NCBI RefSeq assembly: GCF_002119685.1
Contig: NZ_CP021108.1
Span: 1,736,001-1,800,000, forward strand
Direction: 5' to 3'
DNA length: 64,000 nt
From: Bordetella genomosp. 8
Lineage (GTDB): Bacteria > Pseudomonadota > Gammaproteobacteria > Burkholderiales > Burkholderiaceae_B
The first letter of the stretch is position 1. Each line of letters opens with the position of its first letter. The notes beneath the pieces are model-generated. The model did no database searches. It was given only the letters and a program-made list of their open reading frames with translations, and was not told where the DNA came from. A program made the position numbers and the translations under genes. Shown here piece by piece: positions 1 to 9,294 of the stretch.

Positions 1-203
1 GTTTCACTCTTGCGGATGCGGCCGCCCGGCACGAACCAGCGGCCCTGCGCCGGCGGATTGCCGCGCAGCCCCAGCAGATAGCGTCCGCCCGCGTCGCGCA
101 GCAACAGGTCGATGGAGACCAGCGGAAGCATGTCCACCGCTTCGCGGAAGCGCTCGGTGCTGAGCCGGCCGGCGCCGGATGAAGCGCGCAGCTCAATAGA
201 CAT
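1..203 (-). CDS. GDP-mannose mannosyl hydrolase (Nudix), N-terminal part only
   Basis: Only the first 67 codons are present; the gene leaves the window at base 1. The ATG at 203 opens a protein with the Nudix-type start of the WcaH/Gmm family: a short helix ending in FREAVDMLPLVSIDLLL, then LLGLRGNPPAQGRWFVPGGRI, which matches the family's substrate-specific strand before the Nudix box. These enzymes hydrolyse GDP-mannose or GDP-glucose to GDP and sugar. The start overlaps the end of the sugar transferase upstream by 11 bases, so the two are probably translationally coupled in one polysaccharide operon. The Nudix box itself is outside the window, so activity cannot be judged. Confidence 0.75.
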   Translation of the reverse strand, partial: MSIELRASSGAGRLSTERFREAVDMLPLVSIDLLLRDAGGRYLLGLRGNPPAQGRWFVPGGRIRKSE

Positions 204-1599
204 TTTTTCCGGTCCAGCCTGACACGGCGGTCCTGGCGATGATGCGCATGTCCATCAGGAAGGTCCAGTTCTGGATGTAGTACAGGTCGAACTCGACGCG
301 GCTGCGCATCTTGTTGACCGTATCGGTCTGGCCGCGATAGCCGTTGACCTGCGCCCAGCCAGTGATGCCGGGCTTGACGCGATGGCGCAGCATGTAGCGC
401 GCGACCACGTCCTTGTATTGCTCGTTGTGTTCCAGCGCGTGCGGGCGCGGACCGACCACCGACATCTCGCCGCGCAGCACGTTGATGAACTGCGGCAGTT
501 CATCCAGGCTGGTACGGCGCAGGAAGGCGCCGATGGACGTCACGCGCGCATCGTTGCGGGTGGCCTGCGTGACGGTTCCCTTTTCCTGGTGCACCGTCAT
601 GCTGCGGAATTTGTAGACCTGGAACACCCTGCCGTCCACGCCCAGGCGCTTTTGCGTGAACAGCACGGGTCCGCGCGAGGTCAGCTTGATCATCAATGCG
701 ATCGAAAGAAGTACCGGCGACAGCCCCAGCAGGACGAAGAAGGCGAAAACGCGGTCGAACACTTCCTTGGCCATGCCGCGGATGCCGGCGGCCGGCAGGC
801 TGTTCAGCTCGATGGCGGGCACGCCCAGGAACTCGTCGACGCGATGGCCCAGCAGCCGTACCGACATCACGTCGGGGATCCAGCGCACGTCGATGGGATC
901 GTGGCGCAGGTGGTAGATGGCTTCGCGCACCAGCGCGCTGGATTCCACGGGCAGGGCGATCCAGACTTCGCGTACCTCGTGCTCGCGTATGAAGGCCGAT
1001 AGTTCGGTCAGTGCATTCAGTCGATGCGCCTTGGCGGGGAGCTGCTCCTTGGTGTTGACGTAGATGCCGGCAATTTCGTAGCCGCTGCTGCGCGCGGCGG
1101 CCGCGCGCCGCCACAGGTCGTGGCCCAGGGTGCCGAAGCCGATCATCAGGACGCGCTTGCGGTCCAGGCCGCGATCGCGCGCTTCGCGCAGGATGCCGTG
1201 CACGGCCAGGCGCAGGCCGATCAACCCGGCCGCCGTTCCGGCATACCAGCTCAGGGCCCAGAGCCGCGAGATTGCGCCGACCTGGTGATTCAGGAAGCTG
1301 ATAAGGATGCCCAGCGCGAATACCGTGGTCCATGCCGCGAAGCTGCGCGCGGACAGATCGAACAGGCTGCGTCCGCGCCACGAACTGTACAGGCGAAAGG
1401 CCGGGAAGATGGCGATGGTGCCGAAGCTGCACAGGTACACCAGCATCGCGTGTATGGGCGCGACGTCGGGACCTTGCCGTGCGTCCAGCCATGTGGTCGC
1501 CCCCAGTCCGACCGCCGCGACCACGGCGGCATCGGTCAGTCTAAACAGCAGGCTGGTATCGGCCAGCTTGCCCGATACGTTCACCGGCGATGTGTCCAT
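193..1599 (-). CDS. Undecaprenyl-phosphate sugar phosphotransferase, WcaJ-like
   Basis: A membrane enzyme that transfers a hexose-1-phosphate (probably glucose) to undecaprenyl phosphate, the first step of a lipid-linked exopolysaccharide repeat unit. The N-terminal half has several hydrophobic segments and a CoA-binding-like Rossmann region ([10 protein letters not shown]). The C-terminal third is the bacterial sugar transferase domain, with [29 protein letters not shown] and [13 protein letters not shown] chose the ATG at 1599 (468 residues) because CTGGAG lies just upstream; an in-frame ATG at 1674 would add 25 residues with no family resemblance. It is divergent from the wza-wzc operon and overlaps the GDP-mannose hydrolase gene. 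The exact sugar is inferred. Confidence 0.88.
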   Translation of the reverse strand: MDTSPVNVSGKLADTSLLFRLTDAAVVAAVGLGATTWLDARQGPDVAPIHAMLVYLCSFGTIAIFPAFRLYSSWRGRSLFDLSARSFAAWTTVFALGILISFLNHQVGAISRLWALSWYAGTAAGLIGLRLAVHGILREARDRGLDRKRVLMIGFGTLGHDLWRRAAAARSSGYEIAGIYVNTKEQLPAKAHRLNALTELSAFIREHEVREVWIALPVESSALVREAIYHLRHDPIDVRWIPDVMSVRLLGHRVDEFLGVPAIELNSLPAAGIRGMAKEVFDRVFAFFVLLGLSPVLLSIALMIKLTSRGPVLFTQKRLGVDGRVFQVYKFRSMTVHQEKGTVTQATRNDARVTSIGAFLRRTSLDELPQFINVLRGEMSVVGPRPHALEHNEQYKDVVARYMLRHRVKPGITGWAQVNGYRGQTDTVNKMRSRVEFDLYYIQNWTFLMDMRIIARTAVSGWTGKNVY

Positions 1600-1782
1600 G
1601 ACGTGCTCCAGGGTGATTCGATCGGCGCGCCCAATGCGCTGCGCGGCGTCGCAACATCGCGACTGAAAAATCATAGGGAGCGCTCATCCTGGTCGAAACG
1701 TCCAAAGGGCTTATGCGAGGTATTAGGCCATCAGCCCAATGTGCGGCACCGCGGAAATCGCGTGCAATGTCGCAACCCGTTA

Positions 1783-1800
1783 CGCGGCCGTAGTACCGCG
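1783..1800 (+). promoter_or_regulatory. ops-like hairpin in the EPS operon leader
   Basis: CGCGG, an eight-base loop and CCGCG form a short hairpin 40 bases before the wza start. The region includes GGCCGTAG, one mismatch from the ops core GGCGGTAG that recruits RfaH in long polysaccharide operons. The location in the leader of a surface-polysaccharide operon fits. The rest of the JUMPstart consensus is not evident, so this is a suggestion only. Confidence 0.2.
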
Positions 1801-1840
1801 AAACAGTAGGCCTAGAAAGGTCTTTAACCGTGGAAAGCCA

Positions 1841-2980
1841 ATGAATACGATCCTTCGCACGCTTTGCCGGGGCGGCCTCATGGTCGCTCTCGTATCTTTG
1901 TTGGGCGCCTGCGCATTCGCGCCCGGCATGCGCTACAAGGCCGACTTCCTTGTGGATCCGAATGATCCAAACTCACGTGTGGCGGTCAAGGACATCACGC
2001 CGCAGCTCGCGGTCGAACAGACACAGGCGCGTGAACAGCCCGTCTCCGATAACGTTCGTAAACTTATCGGCACGCCGAAGCCTTATGTCATCGGCCCGGG
2101 CGACATTCTTTCTATCGTGGTCTGGGACCACCCAGAACTAGTGCTTCCGACGCAGACCTACAGCATCGGAACTGGGCCCACCGAACTCACCTTTGGGGAT
2201 ACCGGCGCCGGCATTCCTGGCTATCCCGTCTCCTCGGATGGCTACATTCAGTTCCCCTACGTAGGCCTTGTGAAGGTAGCCGGGTTGACTGAGTCGCAAG
2301 TCCGCGGTGGCTTGATACGCGGCTCCGCCAACTTTATTCAGGATCCTCAAATCACGGTGCGCGTGCTAGGTTATCGCAGCAAACGCGTATTCATCGAAGG
2401 CGAGGTAAAGACCCCCGGTCCGCTGCCGATCACCGATGTGCCGATGACGCTGCCGCAGGCCATCAACACGGCTGGCGGCGTCCTGCCCACCGCCGATCGC
2501 AGCCGCGTGTATGTGACGCGTGACGGCCAGACGACGCGTGTGGATCTGCCGGCGCTGCAGCAAGCAGGCATCGATCCGACGTCGATTCTGCTGCAGTCCA
2601 ACGACATTGTCCGCGTCGTTCCGCGCGACGAGAACAAGGTCTACGTGATGGGAGAAGTAACGCAGCCGCTGGCGCTGACGATGCGTGACGGCTTGTTGTC
2701 GCTGGGAGACGCCTTGGGCGAAGCCGGAGGCCCCAGCCAGCTGACCAGCGAACCGGCGGATATCTATGTCGTTCGTTCCATGCCCAATGCCACACCGGAG
2801 GTATTTCGTTTGAACAGCGCATCGCCCCAGGCCCTGGCGGTAGCCCAGAAATTCCCGTTGCAATCGAAGGACGTGGTGTTCGTCGATGCAGGCAACCTGG
2901 TGCGGTGGAATCGCTTTATCTCGCTCCTGTTCCCCAGCGCGCAGACGGTCCAGACGGTGGACGCCGTCCGCAGGCAGTAA
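1841..2980 (+). CDS. Polysaccharide export outer-membrane lipoprotein, Wza family
   Basis: Outer-membrane export channel subunit for exopolysaccharide (379 residues, the size of E. coli Wza). The lipoprotein signal runs from residue 1 to the lipobox LLGAC around residue 26. The Poly_export domain begins with YVIGPGDILSIVVWDHPEL, the family signature, followed by SLBB-type domains (VFIEGEVKTPGPLPI and VYVMGEVTQPLALTM). The ATG at 1841 is preceded by a purine-rich GGAAAG; upstream in-frame codons do not look like a signal peptide. It is the first gene of a rightward operon with Wzc, with which it forms the trans-envelope export complex. Confidence 0.92.
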   Translation: MNTILRTLCRGGLMVALVSLLGACAFAPGMRYKADFLVDPNDPNSRVAVKDITPQLAVEQTQAREQPVSDNVRKLIGTPKPYVIGPGDILSIVVWDHPELVLPTQTYSIGTGPTELTFGDTGAGIPGYPVSSDGYIQFPYVGLVKVAGLTESQVRGGLIRGSANFIQDPQITVRVLGYRSKRVFIEGEVKTPGPLPITDVPMTLPQAINTAGGVLPTADRSRVYVTRDGQTTRVDLPALQQAGIDPTSILLQSNDIVRVVPRDENKVYVMGEVTQPLALTMRDGLLSLGDALGEAGGPSQLTSEPADIYVVRSMPNATPEVFRLNSASPQALAVAQKFPLQSKDVVFVDAGNLVRWNRFISLLFPSAQTVQTVDAVRRQ

Positions 2981-3074
2981 CCCCTTCCGCACGCGGCCCG
3001 CATGGCGTGACGATGCGGGCCCCCGTGTGCCGGCCCTGGCCGGCGCGATGTTTCTTCCTATTAGCGAGTCGACA

Positions 3075-5333
3075 ATGAAGCAGCCTCCTCTCCAGCTGGA
3101 ATACGCCAACACCGGCGGTACGCCGCCGGACACTCCGATGATGTCGTACGTGGACGTATTGCTGGCGAACCGTTTCATGATCATCGTCCTCACCGTGCTT
3201 GCCACGCTGATCGGCGTGGCGTACTACATGGTCAAGGCACCCGTGTACCAGTCGGACATCGCGGTGCAGGTGGAAGAGGAATTGCCCAGCGGCCAGCGCA
3301 CCAGCACGCTCAGCGACGTGTCGTCGATTTTCGACATCAAGCAGGCGGCATCGGGCGAAATGGAAATCCTGCGCTCGCGCATGGTGGTGGGCCACGCCGT
3401 GGACTACTACCAGCTGTACGTGCATGCCATGCCCGATTACTTCCCTGTGATCGGCCGCTGGCTCGCCAAGCGGCATGAGAGCTTCGCGCTGCCCACATCC
3501 ATCACGGACGCGATTCCCGGCGGCTGGGCCTGGGGCGGCGAACGCATACAGGTCAATCGCATCGACGTACCGGACGACCTGATCGGCAAGAAGCTGCATG
3601 TGATCACGCTGGGCGGCGGGGCCTACGAACTGGTGGATCCCGTGCACGATCGCCGCTTCGAAGGCCGGGTCGGCCAGCTGGAGCGCTTCGAGGTGCCTGG
3701 CGGCGCCATCGAAGTACAGATCGACGCGCTGCAGGGCCGTCCGGAAACCAGCTTCACGATCGTGCGCAATTCGCGCCTGGAGGCCATCGAGTCGGTGCAG
3801 GCGCGCATGAACATCTTCGAGCGCGGCCGGCAGTCCAATGTCATAGGCGTGAACCTGACCGGCCAGGACCCCGTGCTGACGGCGGCGGTATTGAACGAGA
3901 TCGGCCAGGAATACGTGCGGCAGAACACCAACCGCAAGACCGCGCAGGCCGAGAAGTCGCTGGCTTTCCTGGATCAGCAGCTGCCGGTGCTGAAGAAGCA
4001 GCTGGAAGATTCGGAAACCCGCTACAACGCCTTGCGTAACTCGCGCGGCACCATCGACCTGACGGAAGAGGGCAAGCTGGTGCTGGGCCAGTCGGTGCAG
4101 ACGCAGAACCGAATCTTCGAACTGAAGGCGCAGCGGCAGGAGCTGATCACGCGCTTCGCGCCTTCGCATCCCAGCATCACCGCGATCGATCGCCAGATCG
4201 CCTCGCTGACCGGGGATATGAACAAGCTGAACAGCAAGATCCGCGAACTGCCGGATCTGGAGCAGGACGTGGTGCGGCTGACGCGCGACGTCAAGGTCAA
4301 TACCGACCTGTATACCGGCCTGCTGGCCAACGCCCAGCAGCTGCGCATGATCCGCGCCGGCAAGGTGGGCAATGTGCGCGTGGTGGACACGGCGGTGGCG
4401 GCGGAACGTCCGCTCAGCCCGAAGGCGCCCATTGTCATCGGCGTGGCGGCGCTGGCCGGCCTGATCCTGGGCGTGGTGGTCGCATTCCTGCGCAACGCGC
4501 TATTCGGCGGCCTGACCGATCCCGACGAAATCGAGCGCTATACGGGCCTGCCTGTGCTGGCCACCGTGCCCTACAGCGATCTGCAGGATCGCCTGTGGCG
4601 CCGTGCCCGCCGCAAGAACACGCGCATCCCCGCGCTGCTGGCGCAGAGCAACGGCAGCACGCCGCCCATCGAGAGCCTGCGCAGCTTCCGCACGGTGTTG
4701 CAGGTGGCGATGCGCGATTCCTCCAACAATATCGTGGTCTTTACCGGACCGCTGGCCGGCGTTGGCAAGTCCTTCCTGTCGGCCAACTTCGCCTTCATCC
4801 AGGCCGCCGTCGGCAAGCGGGTGCTGCTGATCGACGCCGACTTCCGCCGCGGCACCCTGAACCGCTATTTCGCGACCTCCGCGGAGAACGGCTTGTTCGA
4901 AGTGCTGGCCGGTACGGTGCCGCTGGAGGCCGTGACCAAGCGCAACATCATGAACGGGGTGGACTTCATCTCCACCGGCCGCGTCACCTTCGACCCGTCC
5001 GAGCTGCTGGCCTCCGAAGCCTTTGGGGAATGCCTGCACGCACTTGCCGCCGACTACGACATCGTCATCGTCGATACGGCACCGGTGCTGTCGTCGTCGG
5101 ACGCCGCCGTCGTCGGCGCCCATGCGGCGGCCGTGATGGTCGTGGTGCGGTCCGGCATGAACACGGTGGGCGAGATCCGCGAAACCAACAAGCGTCTGCA
5201 GCAGGCCGGCGCGCCGGTGGCCGGCGTGGTCTTCAACGGCTTGAAGCTGCAGTCCGAAGGCTGGGGCTATCGCTCCAAGTACGGGCCGTATCGCTACTCG
5301 CGTGCGTCGTACTACGGCGAGAACCAGCCCTAG
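3075..5333 (+). CDS. Wzc-type tyrosine autokinase and polysaccharide co-polymerase
   Basis: Inner-membrane BY-kinase that controls chain length and export with Wza. It has 752 residues, close to E. coli Wzc (720). Two membrane segments flank a large periplasmic region: about residues 32-53 (NRFMIIVLTVLATLIGVAYY) and 452-472. A Wzz domain and GNVR region with coiled-coil helices lie between them. The cytoplasmic kinase has Walker A at 558-566 (GPLAGVGKS), Walker A' near 583-589 (VLLIDAD) and Walker B at 663-667 (IVIVD). The last 25 residues hold a tyrosine cluster, the usual autophosphorylation tail. No Wzb phosphatase gene is adjacent. An in-frame ATG at 3048 is possible but less likely. Confidence 0.93.
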   Translation: MKQPPLQLEYANTGGTPPDTPMMSYVDVLLANRFMIIVLTVLATLIGVAYYMVKAPVYQSDIAVQVEEELPSGQRTSTLSDVSSIFDIKQAASGEMEILRSRMVVGHAVDYYQLYVHAMPDYFPVIGRWLAKRHESFALPTSITDAIPGGWAWGGERIQVNRIDVPDDLIGKKLHVITLGGGAYELVDPVHDRRFEGRVGQLERFEVPGGAIEVQIDALQGRPETSFTIVRNSRLEAIESVQARMNIFERGRQSNVIGVNLTGQDPVLTAAVLNEIGQEYVRQNTNRKTAQAEKSLAFLDQQLPVLKKQLEDSETRYNALRNSRGTIDLTEEGKLVLGQSVQTQNRIFELKAQRQELITRFAPSHPSITAIDRQIASLTGDMNKLNSKIRELPDLEQDVVRLTRDVKVNTDLYTGLLANAQQLRMIRAGKVGNVRVVDTAVAAERPLSPKAPIVIGVAALAGLILGVVVAFLRNALFGGLTDPDEIERYTGLPVLATVPYSDLQDRLWRRARRKNTRIPALLAQSNGSTPPIESLRSFRTVLQVAMRDSSNNIVVFTGPLAGVGKSFLSANFAFIQAAVGKRVLLIDADFRRGTLNRYFATSAENGLFEVLAGTVPLEAVTKRNIMNGVDFISTGRVTFDPSELLASEAFGECLHALAADYDIVIVDTAPVLSSSDAAVVGAHAAAVMVVVRSGMNTVGEIRETNKRLQQAGAPVAGVVFNGLKLQSEGWGYRSKYGPYRYSRASYYGENQP

Positions 5334-5348
5334 CCCATCGGAGACGTC

Positions 5349-6749
5349 ATGGATTCATTGGGTCTTCCGGAAATGTCCGGATTCCCGCCGCACGTCTTCC
5401 GCACCGATGACATACGTGGCCGCGTCGGCCAGGAAATCGACGCCCGCTTCGCACACGCCCTCGGCCTGGCCGTCGGGCGGTGCGTGGCGGAGCTCGACCG
5501 GCGCGCGGTGGTGATCGGCAAGGATGCGCGGCTCAGCAGCGTCGAATTGGGCGCGGCGCTACAGGCGGGGGTGCGCGAATCGGGTATGGCGGTGATCGAT
5601 ATCGGCATGGCGCCCACGCCCCTGACCTGGTTCGCGGCGCGCCTGACGGATACGGCCGCGGCGGTGTCCGTCACGGGCGGGCAGGACGACGACGCCTACA
5701 ACGGCTTCAAGATCATGCTCGATGGCGAAACGCTCGGGCAGCCAGCGCTGCAGGCCTTGCGCGGGCGCATGCATGCCCAGCCGGCCGAGCCGTCGCGCTC
5801 CGGCGGCCGGGCCAAGATCAATGCCGCGCAATGCTATATCGCGCGCGTCGCCAGCGACGTCCGGCTGGACCGCGCCATGAAGGTGGCGCTGGATTGCGAG
5901 CAAGGGGTGGCGAACAGCCTGGCGCCGGACCTGTTGCGCGAACTGGGTTGCGAGGTCACGGAGATCGCCGGCGATATGCCGGGCGCCTATCCCGATGCCT
6001 CGCGGCAGCAGGGAGGCCGCTATCTGGCCGACCTGGCGGCAGCCCTGCGCTACAGCGATTGCGAACTGGCTCTGTCGATCGCCGGCGACGGCGATCGTGT
6101 GACCGTGATCAGCAAATCCGGCGCATGCATCAGCTCGGATCGCCTGCTCATCCTGTTCGCCCGCGACATGCTGCCGGGCACGCGGGGTGGGGCGGTGGTG
6201 CATGACGTCAGGAGCAGCCGCAACGTCGCGCGTGAAATCCGCGCCGTGGGTGGCATGTCGGTAGTCAGTCGTGGCGGCGACGTCCATATCGGCGCGCGGA
6301 TGCTCGAGACCGGCGCGCAGCTGGCCGGCGAAACCGGCGGCGGCATCCGCTTTAGGGATCGCTGGTACGGCTACAGCGATGGCCTGTACGCGGCCGCGCG
6401 CCTGCTGGAACTGCTGTCGCGCCACGACGATGCATCGGGCGTCCTGGACGCGCTGCCGGAATCATGCGCGACTCCGGAACTGCGCCTAAATACGGCGGAC
6501 GGCGAGCAGTACCGGCTGATCGAAGCCTTGCGCGCCAACGGCCGCTTCATGGGCGCCCGCGAAATCATGCACCTGGATGGGGTGCGCGTCGAATACGAAG
6601 ACGGCTTCGGCCTGGCGCGAGCGGTCGGCGCGCAGCCGGCGGTAATGCTGCGCTTCGAGGGCGACAACGGCGTGGCGCTGTCGCGCATCCAGGAGGACTT
6701 CCGGCGCCAGCTGCTTAGCGTGGCACCCGGATTGCGCCTGCCTTTCTAA
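5349..6749 (+). CDS. Phosphomannomutase/phosphoglucomutase homologue lacking catalytic residues
   Basis: A 466-residue member of the alpha-D-phosphohexomutase superfamily (ManB/AlgC type) in all four domains, but every active-site loop is altered. The phosphoserine loop, TGSHNPPDYNGFK in AlgC (from memory), reads TGGQDDDAYNGFK, with Gly at residue 111 replacing the catalytic Ser. The metal loop DGDGDR reads AGDGDR (245-250). The sugar-binding loop GEMSGH reads GETGGG (327-332). The phosphate loop RASNT-type reads RAVGAQP near the C terminus. The reading frame is intact, with GGAG before the ATG, and lies 15 bases after wzc. Family membership is clear; a regulatory or structural role is inferred. 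Confidence 0.85.
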   Translation: MDSLGLPEMSGFPPHVFRTDDIRGRVGQEIDARFAHALGLAVGRCVAELDRRAVVIGKDARLSSVELGAALQAGVRESGMAVIDIGMAPTPLTWFAARLTDTAAAVSVTGGQDDDAYNGFKIMLDGETLGQPALQALRGRMHAQPAEPSRSGGRAKINAAQCYIARVASDVRLDRAMKVALDCEQGVANSLAPDLLRELGCEVTEIAGDMPGAYPDASRQQGGRYLADLAAALRYSDCELALSIAGDGDRVTVISKSGACISSDRLLILFARDMLPGTRGGAVVHDVRSSRNVAREIRAVGGMSVVSRGGDVHIGARMLETGAQLAGETGGGIRFRDRWYGYSDGLYAAARLLELLSRHDDASGVLDALPESCATPELRLNTADGEQYRLIEALRANGRFMGAREIMHLDGVRVEYEDGFGLARAVGAQPAVMLRFEGDNGVALSRIQEDFRRQLLSVAPGLRLPF

Positions 6750-6771
6750 CGAAACCGGCTATGGAACGACA

Positions 6772-7809
6772 ATGACGACGTTATTGGTCACCGGCGGCGC
6801 CGGGTATATCGGCAGCCACACCCTGATAGAGCTGATAGGCGCGGGATACCGCCCCATCGTCATCGACAACCTCTGCAACGGCAGCCGCGCCGCCGTGCGA
6901 CGCGTCGAACGCATCGTCGGCACGCACATTCCGTTCGTCGAAGGCGACATCCGGTCGGCGGGATTGCTGGATGGCTTGTTCGCCTTGCAGGAACGCCAGG
7001 GCCAGCCCATCGAATGCGTGTTGCACCTGGCGGGCGTCAAGGCCGTGGGCGAATCGGTGCGCGATCCCATCAAGTACTTCGACAACAATGTCTCCGGTAC
7101 AGTGGCGCTGCTGTCCGCCATGCGCGACCACGGCATACGACGCCTGGTGTTCAGCTCATCCGCGACGGTGTACGGGGTGCCGCGCTTCCTGCCGTTCACC
7201 GAAGAACATCCGCTGCATCCGACCAATCCGTATGGACGCTCCAAGCTCATCGTCGAGCAGATGCTGCAGGATGCCTGCGCGGCCGATCCCGAGTTCGGCG
7301 CGGTGACGCTGCGCTACTTCAATCCCATCGGCGCGCACCCCAGCGGCCTGATCGGCGAAAACCCGCGCGACGTCCCGAACAATCTGTTCCCGTTCATCAC
7401 CCAGGTGGCGGTGGGCAGGCAGCCTCACCTGAAAGTCTTCGGCAACGACTACGACACCGAGGACGGCACCGGTGTGCGCGATTATCTGCACGTCATGGAT
7501 CTGGCGGCGGGCCATGTGCGCGCCGTCGATTACGCCCTGCGCCATTCGGATTTCGTGGCGGTCAACCTGGGAACGGGCAAGGGCACCAGCGTCATGGAGC
7601 TGGTGCGCACGTTCGAACGGGTCAACGGCTTGCGCATACCCTGCCGGATCGAGGCGCGGCGGCCGGGTGACGTGGACCGGGTGTGGGCGGACGCCAGCCT
7701 GGCGCGGCGTCTGTTGAACTGGCAGACCACCCACGGGGTGGAGAGCATGTGCCAGGACGGCTGGCGCTGGCAGCAGTCCAATCCGGAAGGGTACGGCGCC
7801 ACCCACTGA
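6772..7809 (+). CDS. galE: UDP-glucose 4-epimerase
   Basis: Interconverts UDP-glucose and UDP-galactose with bound NAD, supplying UDP-galactose for polysaccharide synthesis. It has 345 residues, near the E. coli length of 338. The Rossmann NAD motif TGGAGYIGSH is at residues 7-16, the FSSSATVYG serine loop follows, and the catalytic YGRSK has Tyr154 and Lys158. RYFNPIGAHPSG and later ARRPGDVDRVWAD match the extended SDR epimerase. It follows the phosphohexomutase homologue by 22 bases and is the last gene of the EPS operon in view. Confidence 0.95.
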   Translation: MTTLLVTGGAGYIGSHTLIELIGAGYRPIVIDNLCNGSRAAVRRVERIVGTHIPFVEGDIRSAGLLDGLFALQERQGQPIECVLHLAGVKAVGESVRDPIKYFDNNVSGTVALLSAMRDHGIRRLVFSSSATVYGVPRFLPFTEEHPLHPTNPYGRSKLIVEQMLQDACAADPEFGAVTLRYFNPIGAHPSGLIGENPRDVPNNLFPFITQVAVGRQPHLKVFGNDYDTEDGTGVRDYLHVMDLAAGHVRAVDYALRHSDFVAVNLGTGKGTSVMELVRTFERVNGLRIPCRIEARRPGDVDRVWADASLARRLLNWQTTHGVESMCQDGWRWQQSNPEGYGATH

Positions 7810-8008
7810 AACCGGGCCAGGCCGCCGGCCCCCCGTGACGGTGGGCGCGTCGACTGTAAATGGGGGCCGGCCGCGGAGCCGGCCCGCTGATCGGCGGTCC
7901 GACGCCATCTGGAAGGCGTGGGCACGCAGCTTGCTCTAGGGACCCACCGATAACGCCACGGCCGCGAGGCCGCCGGTCCCTGCCCCGATTTCTGGTCCAC
8001 ACCCACCC

Positions 8009-9199
8009 ATGAGTGCTCAGCCTCGCGCGCCGTCCGCCCAAGCGACGACCGTGTCAGAAACCGCCGTGCAGACGGTCCAGGCTGCGGCGTCCACAGCCGG
8101 CGAGGGCGCCACCGCCATGCCGCCGCCACGGGCCTTCGACCGGCGCCACGCGCCGGTCACCATCATCGCCGTGCTGGCCGTGGTGTTCGCGTTACAGCAG
8201 GCACGCGATTTCGTCATCCCGGTGGTGCTGGCCATCATACTTTCCTACGCGCTCGACACGCCGATGACCTTCCTGCATCAGCGCCTGCGGCTGCCGCGCG
8301 CCATCGCCGCCACCGTGGTGGTGCTGACCATGCTGGGCATCGTGGTGTTCGGGGTGTTCGCGCTGCGCGGGCAGGTGATGTCCATCGTGGACAGCCTGCC
8401 GCAGACCGCGCAGAAGGTGTCGCGATCCCTGGCGACTTTCAGCGGCGGCAACGGCTCCATCGTCGACAAGGTCCGTTCGGCGGCCAATACCCTGAGCGCG
8501 CCGGAAAAGCCGCGCAACGGCGGCGAACGGGTGGTGGTGACGCGCCCGGCCGACAAGCTGGAAGACATGCTGCTGGCCGGATCCCTGGGCATCGCCGCGT
8601 TCGTGGGCCAGTCCTTGATGGTGACCTTCCTGGTGTTCTTCCTTTTGATGGCGGGAGACACCTTCAAGCGCAAGTTCATCCATCTATGCGGACGCAACCT
8701 GAGCGAGAAAAAGGTCAGCGTGCACATGCTGGGCGAGATCCATCGGTCCATCCGCCTGTACATGATGATGATGGTGGTGACCAACGCCCTGCTGGGCGTG
8801 CTGACGTGGCTGGCCTTCCGCGCCATCGGCCTGGACAACGCCGGCACCTGGGGCGTGGTCGCCGGCGCGCTGCATATCGTTCCCTATTTCGGCCCCCTGC
8901 TGGTGGCGGTGTTCACCGGCGTCGCGGCGCTGCTGCAGTTCGGCGAACTGGGACCCGCGCTCCTGGTGGCCAGCGTCTCCCTGTTCATTGCGGCCTTGAT
9001 CGGTTTCGTCGTGCAGACCTGGATGACGGGACGGATCGCACGGATGAACCCGGTGGCGGTGTTCGTGATCCTGCTGCTGTTCACCTGGGCCTGGGGCATC
9101 TGGGGCACGCTGCTGTCGATCCCGATCGCGGTGATCGTCAAGGTGGTCGCCGACCATGTGCAGGGCTTCCAGGGCGTCGCCGAGTTCCTGGGCGAATAG
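8009..9199 (+). CDS. AI-2E family transporter (PerM/TqsA-like permease)
   Basis: A 396-residue polytopic inner-membrane protein of the AI-2E transporter (UPF0118) family, with about seven or eight hydrophobic segments. The last 150 residues carry the family-typical stretches GVVAGALHIVPYFGP and ISVPIAV-like LLSIPIAVIVKVVADH. The first 45 residues are Ala/Pro/Thr-rich and probably cytoplasmic. Some members export autoinducer-2, others act in sodium/proton or small-molecule efflux, so the substrate cannot be given. It stands alone; its stop is followed within three bases by a copy of the 76-bp repeat. Confidence 0.85.
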   Translation: MSAQPRAPSAQATTVSETAVQTVQAAASTAGEGATAMPPPRAFDRRHAPVTIIAVLAVVFALQQARDFVIPVVLAIILSYALDTPMTFLHQRLRLPRAIAATVVVLTMLGIVVFGVFALRGQVMSIVDSLPQTAQKVSRSLATFSGGNGSIVDKVRSAANTLSAPEKPRNGGERVVVTRPADKLEDMLLAGSLGIAAFVGQSLMVTFLVFFLLMAGDTFKRKFIHLCGRNLSEKKVSVHMLGEIHRSIRLYMMMMVVTNALLGVLTWLAFRAIGLDNAGTWGVVAGALHIVPYFGPLLVAVFTGVAALLQFGELGPALLVASVSLFIAALIGFVVQTWMTGRIARMNPVAVFVILLLFTWAWGIWGTLLSIPIAVIVKVVADHVQGFQGVAEFLGE

Positions 9200-9201
9200 G
9201 G

Positions 9202-9277
9202 TTATCCCCAGCTTCTGTGGACAACCCTTTGGATAGTCTGCGAACAGGGAGCAAAAACCTTTTGCTGGTAAGGACTT
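9202..9277 (-). repeat. 76-bp intergenic repeat, copy A
   Basis: Read on the minus strand, this copy runs from AAGTCCTT to TGGGGATAA and matches copies at 12291-12366 and 12410-12485 over exactly 76 bases. The conserved right half is CTATCC-AAGGGTTGTCCACA, six bases, TGGGGATAA. The two outer nonamers are near-matches to a DnaA box in opposite orientation. It fills the gap between the convergent AI-2E permease and sirtuin genes. Confidence 0.85.
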
Positions 9278-9294
9278 GGCGCCTCAGGTCAAAA

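Noticed and set aside
7810..8008. A small gene between galE and the AI-2E permease
   Set aside because: Only antisense or overlapping frames without ribosome sites; treated as a plain intergenic gap.
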